DNA from: Caenimonas koreensis DSM 17982
Lineage (GTDB): Bacteria > Pseudomonadota > Gammaproteobacteria > Burkholderiales > Burkholderiaceae_C
Length of the DNA stretch: 64,000 bases
Direction of reading: 5' to 3'
Assembly: GCF_009646335.1 (NCBI RefSeq)
Contig: NZ_WJBU01000010.1
Span: 186,001-250,000 of the forward strand
Shown here: positions 63,493 through 64,000 of the stretch, one piece after another
Layout of the letters: each line of letters begins with the position of its first letter
How positions within the stretch are numbered: position 1 is the stretch's first letter
Program-made: the position numbers and the translations under genes
The notes under the pieces: model-generated
What the model saw: only the letters and a program-made list of their open reading frames with translations
What the model was told of the DNA's origin: nothing
Database searches by the model: none

Positions 63493-63948
63493 TTAACGCT
63501 CAACATCAGTTGGAAGCGTGATCTCCATCCAGCGCATCCCGCGCTCAATTTTCCAGTCGGTCCAACCGCGATGCCGATAGAACCCGTAGGCGCGAAGCGT
63601 TGGATCGATATCGGTGGTGAGCCAAGCTCTGGTGCGGCCTGATTGGGCCAGCCAGCTCTCAGCGTGTTGCATCAGTTGCCCGCCGATGCCGCGGCCTTCG
63701 TACTCGGGCAGCAAGGCGATCACGAGTAGTTCGCCTGCGTCCTTCTCGGCCATACAGAAGCCAACCACCTCGCCGGCGGGCGTTTGCCACAGCCACCCGC
63801 ACGTCGAGCCTTCGAGCCATGTTGCGACACTCTCTGGCGTGATGCCCAGGGCGCGAAGCTCATCGAGCGTCAGGGCGTTCTCGCGCGTGCGCGGCCTGAC
63901 GTGGAATAGAGCCGGAATATCGGCAGGTGTGATGGGGCGAATGCTCAT
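63493..63948 (-). CDS. GNAT family N-acetyltransferase
   Basis: A 151-residue acetyltransferase. Its acetyl-CoA motif is LLPEYEGRGIGGQLMQHAE, and the closing segment is YGFYRHRGWTDWK. The N-terminus has IRPITPADIPALFHVR. Substrate unknown. The ATG overlaps the stop of the next upstream gene (TGATG), so it is coupled to it. Confidence 0.87.
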   Translation of the reverse strand: MSIRPITPADIPALFHVRPRTRENALTLDELRALGITPESVATWLEGSTCGWLWQTPAGEVVGFCMAEKDAGELLVIALLPEYEGRGIGGQLMQHAESWLAQSGRTRAWLTTDIDPTLRAYGFYRHRGWTDWKIERGMRWMEITLPTDVER

Positions 63949-64000
63949 CAGAGCGCCCGCCGGACCCAGACGCTGCCGTCCGTGTCTTCACGATGCACCG
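63948..64000 (-). CDS. C-terminal end of an upstream gene (partial)
   Basis: The last 16 codons of a minus-strand gene, ending TGA, which overlaps the GNAT start by one base. The residues read VHREDTDGSVWVRRAL. The tight overlap argues that this is a real gene end. The rest is outside the window, and no family can be named. Confidence 0.45.
   Translation of the reverse strand, partial: VHREDTDGSVWVRRAL

Noticed and set aside
1..64000. CRISPR arrays, insertion sequences, prophage or rRNA
   Set aside because: No regularly spaced repeats, transposase, integrase or phage structural genes and no rRNA-like sequence were noticed on reading. This was a reading by eye, so a short element may have been missed.

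Overview
The window looks like a chromosomal segment from a GC-rich betaproteobacterium of the order Burkholderiales (Comamonadaceae/Sphaerotilaceae-like). This rests on gene content and codon use: a TctC-type binding protein, a DedA-MutL-MiaA housekeeping background, a PHA depolymerase, an FdsGBACD formate dehydrogenase, a CTGT-N8-ACAG LexA box and a bifunctional PutA. No phage, insertion sequence, CRISPR array or rRNA was seen. The single tRNA gene is selC.

Region 1-2 kb is the start of a peptide-export cassette on the minus strand. It holds a 53-residue precursor with a glycine-rich leader, an HlyD-type membrane fusion protein whose start codon lies in a perfect hairpin, and the first codons of a likely peptidase-ABC transporter that runs off the edge. 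Region 2-9 kb holds an FtsX/LolD-type ABC exporter whose permease and ATPase are split by a dehydratase-aroD pair, then miaA and a drug-efflux transporter. Region 9-25 kb is mostly small enzymes: four GNAT acetyltransferases, VOC and cupin proteins, an isochorismatase-like hydrolase, a sulfur-transport pair, mutL, putA, a PHA depolymerase with a ribbon-helix-helix regulator, and a SDR. It also has a dinJ-yafQ toxin-antitoxin pair, a lone StbD-type antitoxin and an SOS-box-controlled small gene.

Region 26-33 kb is a complete aldarate (galactarate/glucarate) catabolic locus. The galactarate dehydratase and a LacI regulator face left. A binding protein, glucarate dehydratase, keto-deoxyglucarate aldolase and tartronate semialdehyde reductase face right. 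Two near-palindromic operators lie between them. Region 32.7-37 kb is a kup-kdpD-kdpE potassium locus with a shortened sensor kinase and no KdpFABC pump.

Region 38.6-57.3 kb is a formate island. It carries the soluble NAD-linked FdsGBACD enzyme, a LysR regulator, a membrane-bound selenocysteine formate dehydrogenase (fdnGHI) with an in-frame TGA and a SECIS hairpin, its maturation factor fdhE, and selA, selB and selC. Only selD is missing. Two long unrecognised genes flank fds (37438-38511 and 44926-46788). Both have N-termini poor in acidic residues and HrpL-type promoter motifs at the same distance from their starts, which makes them candidate type III effectors.

Region 57.3-64 kb holds azlCD, more small enzymes, a patch of decaying genes (truncated GNAT, truncated hydrolase, a parE toxin with one nonsense codon beside an intact antitoxin), and a short-chain-dehydrogenase-like protein that carries both published halohydrin dehalogenase motifs exactly.
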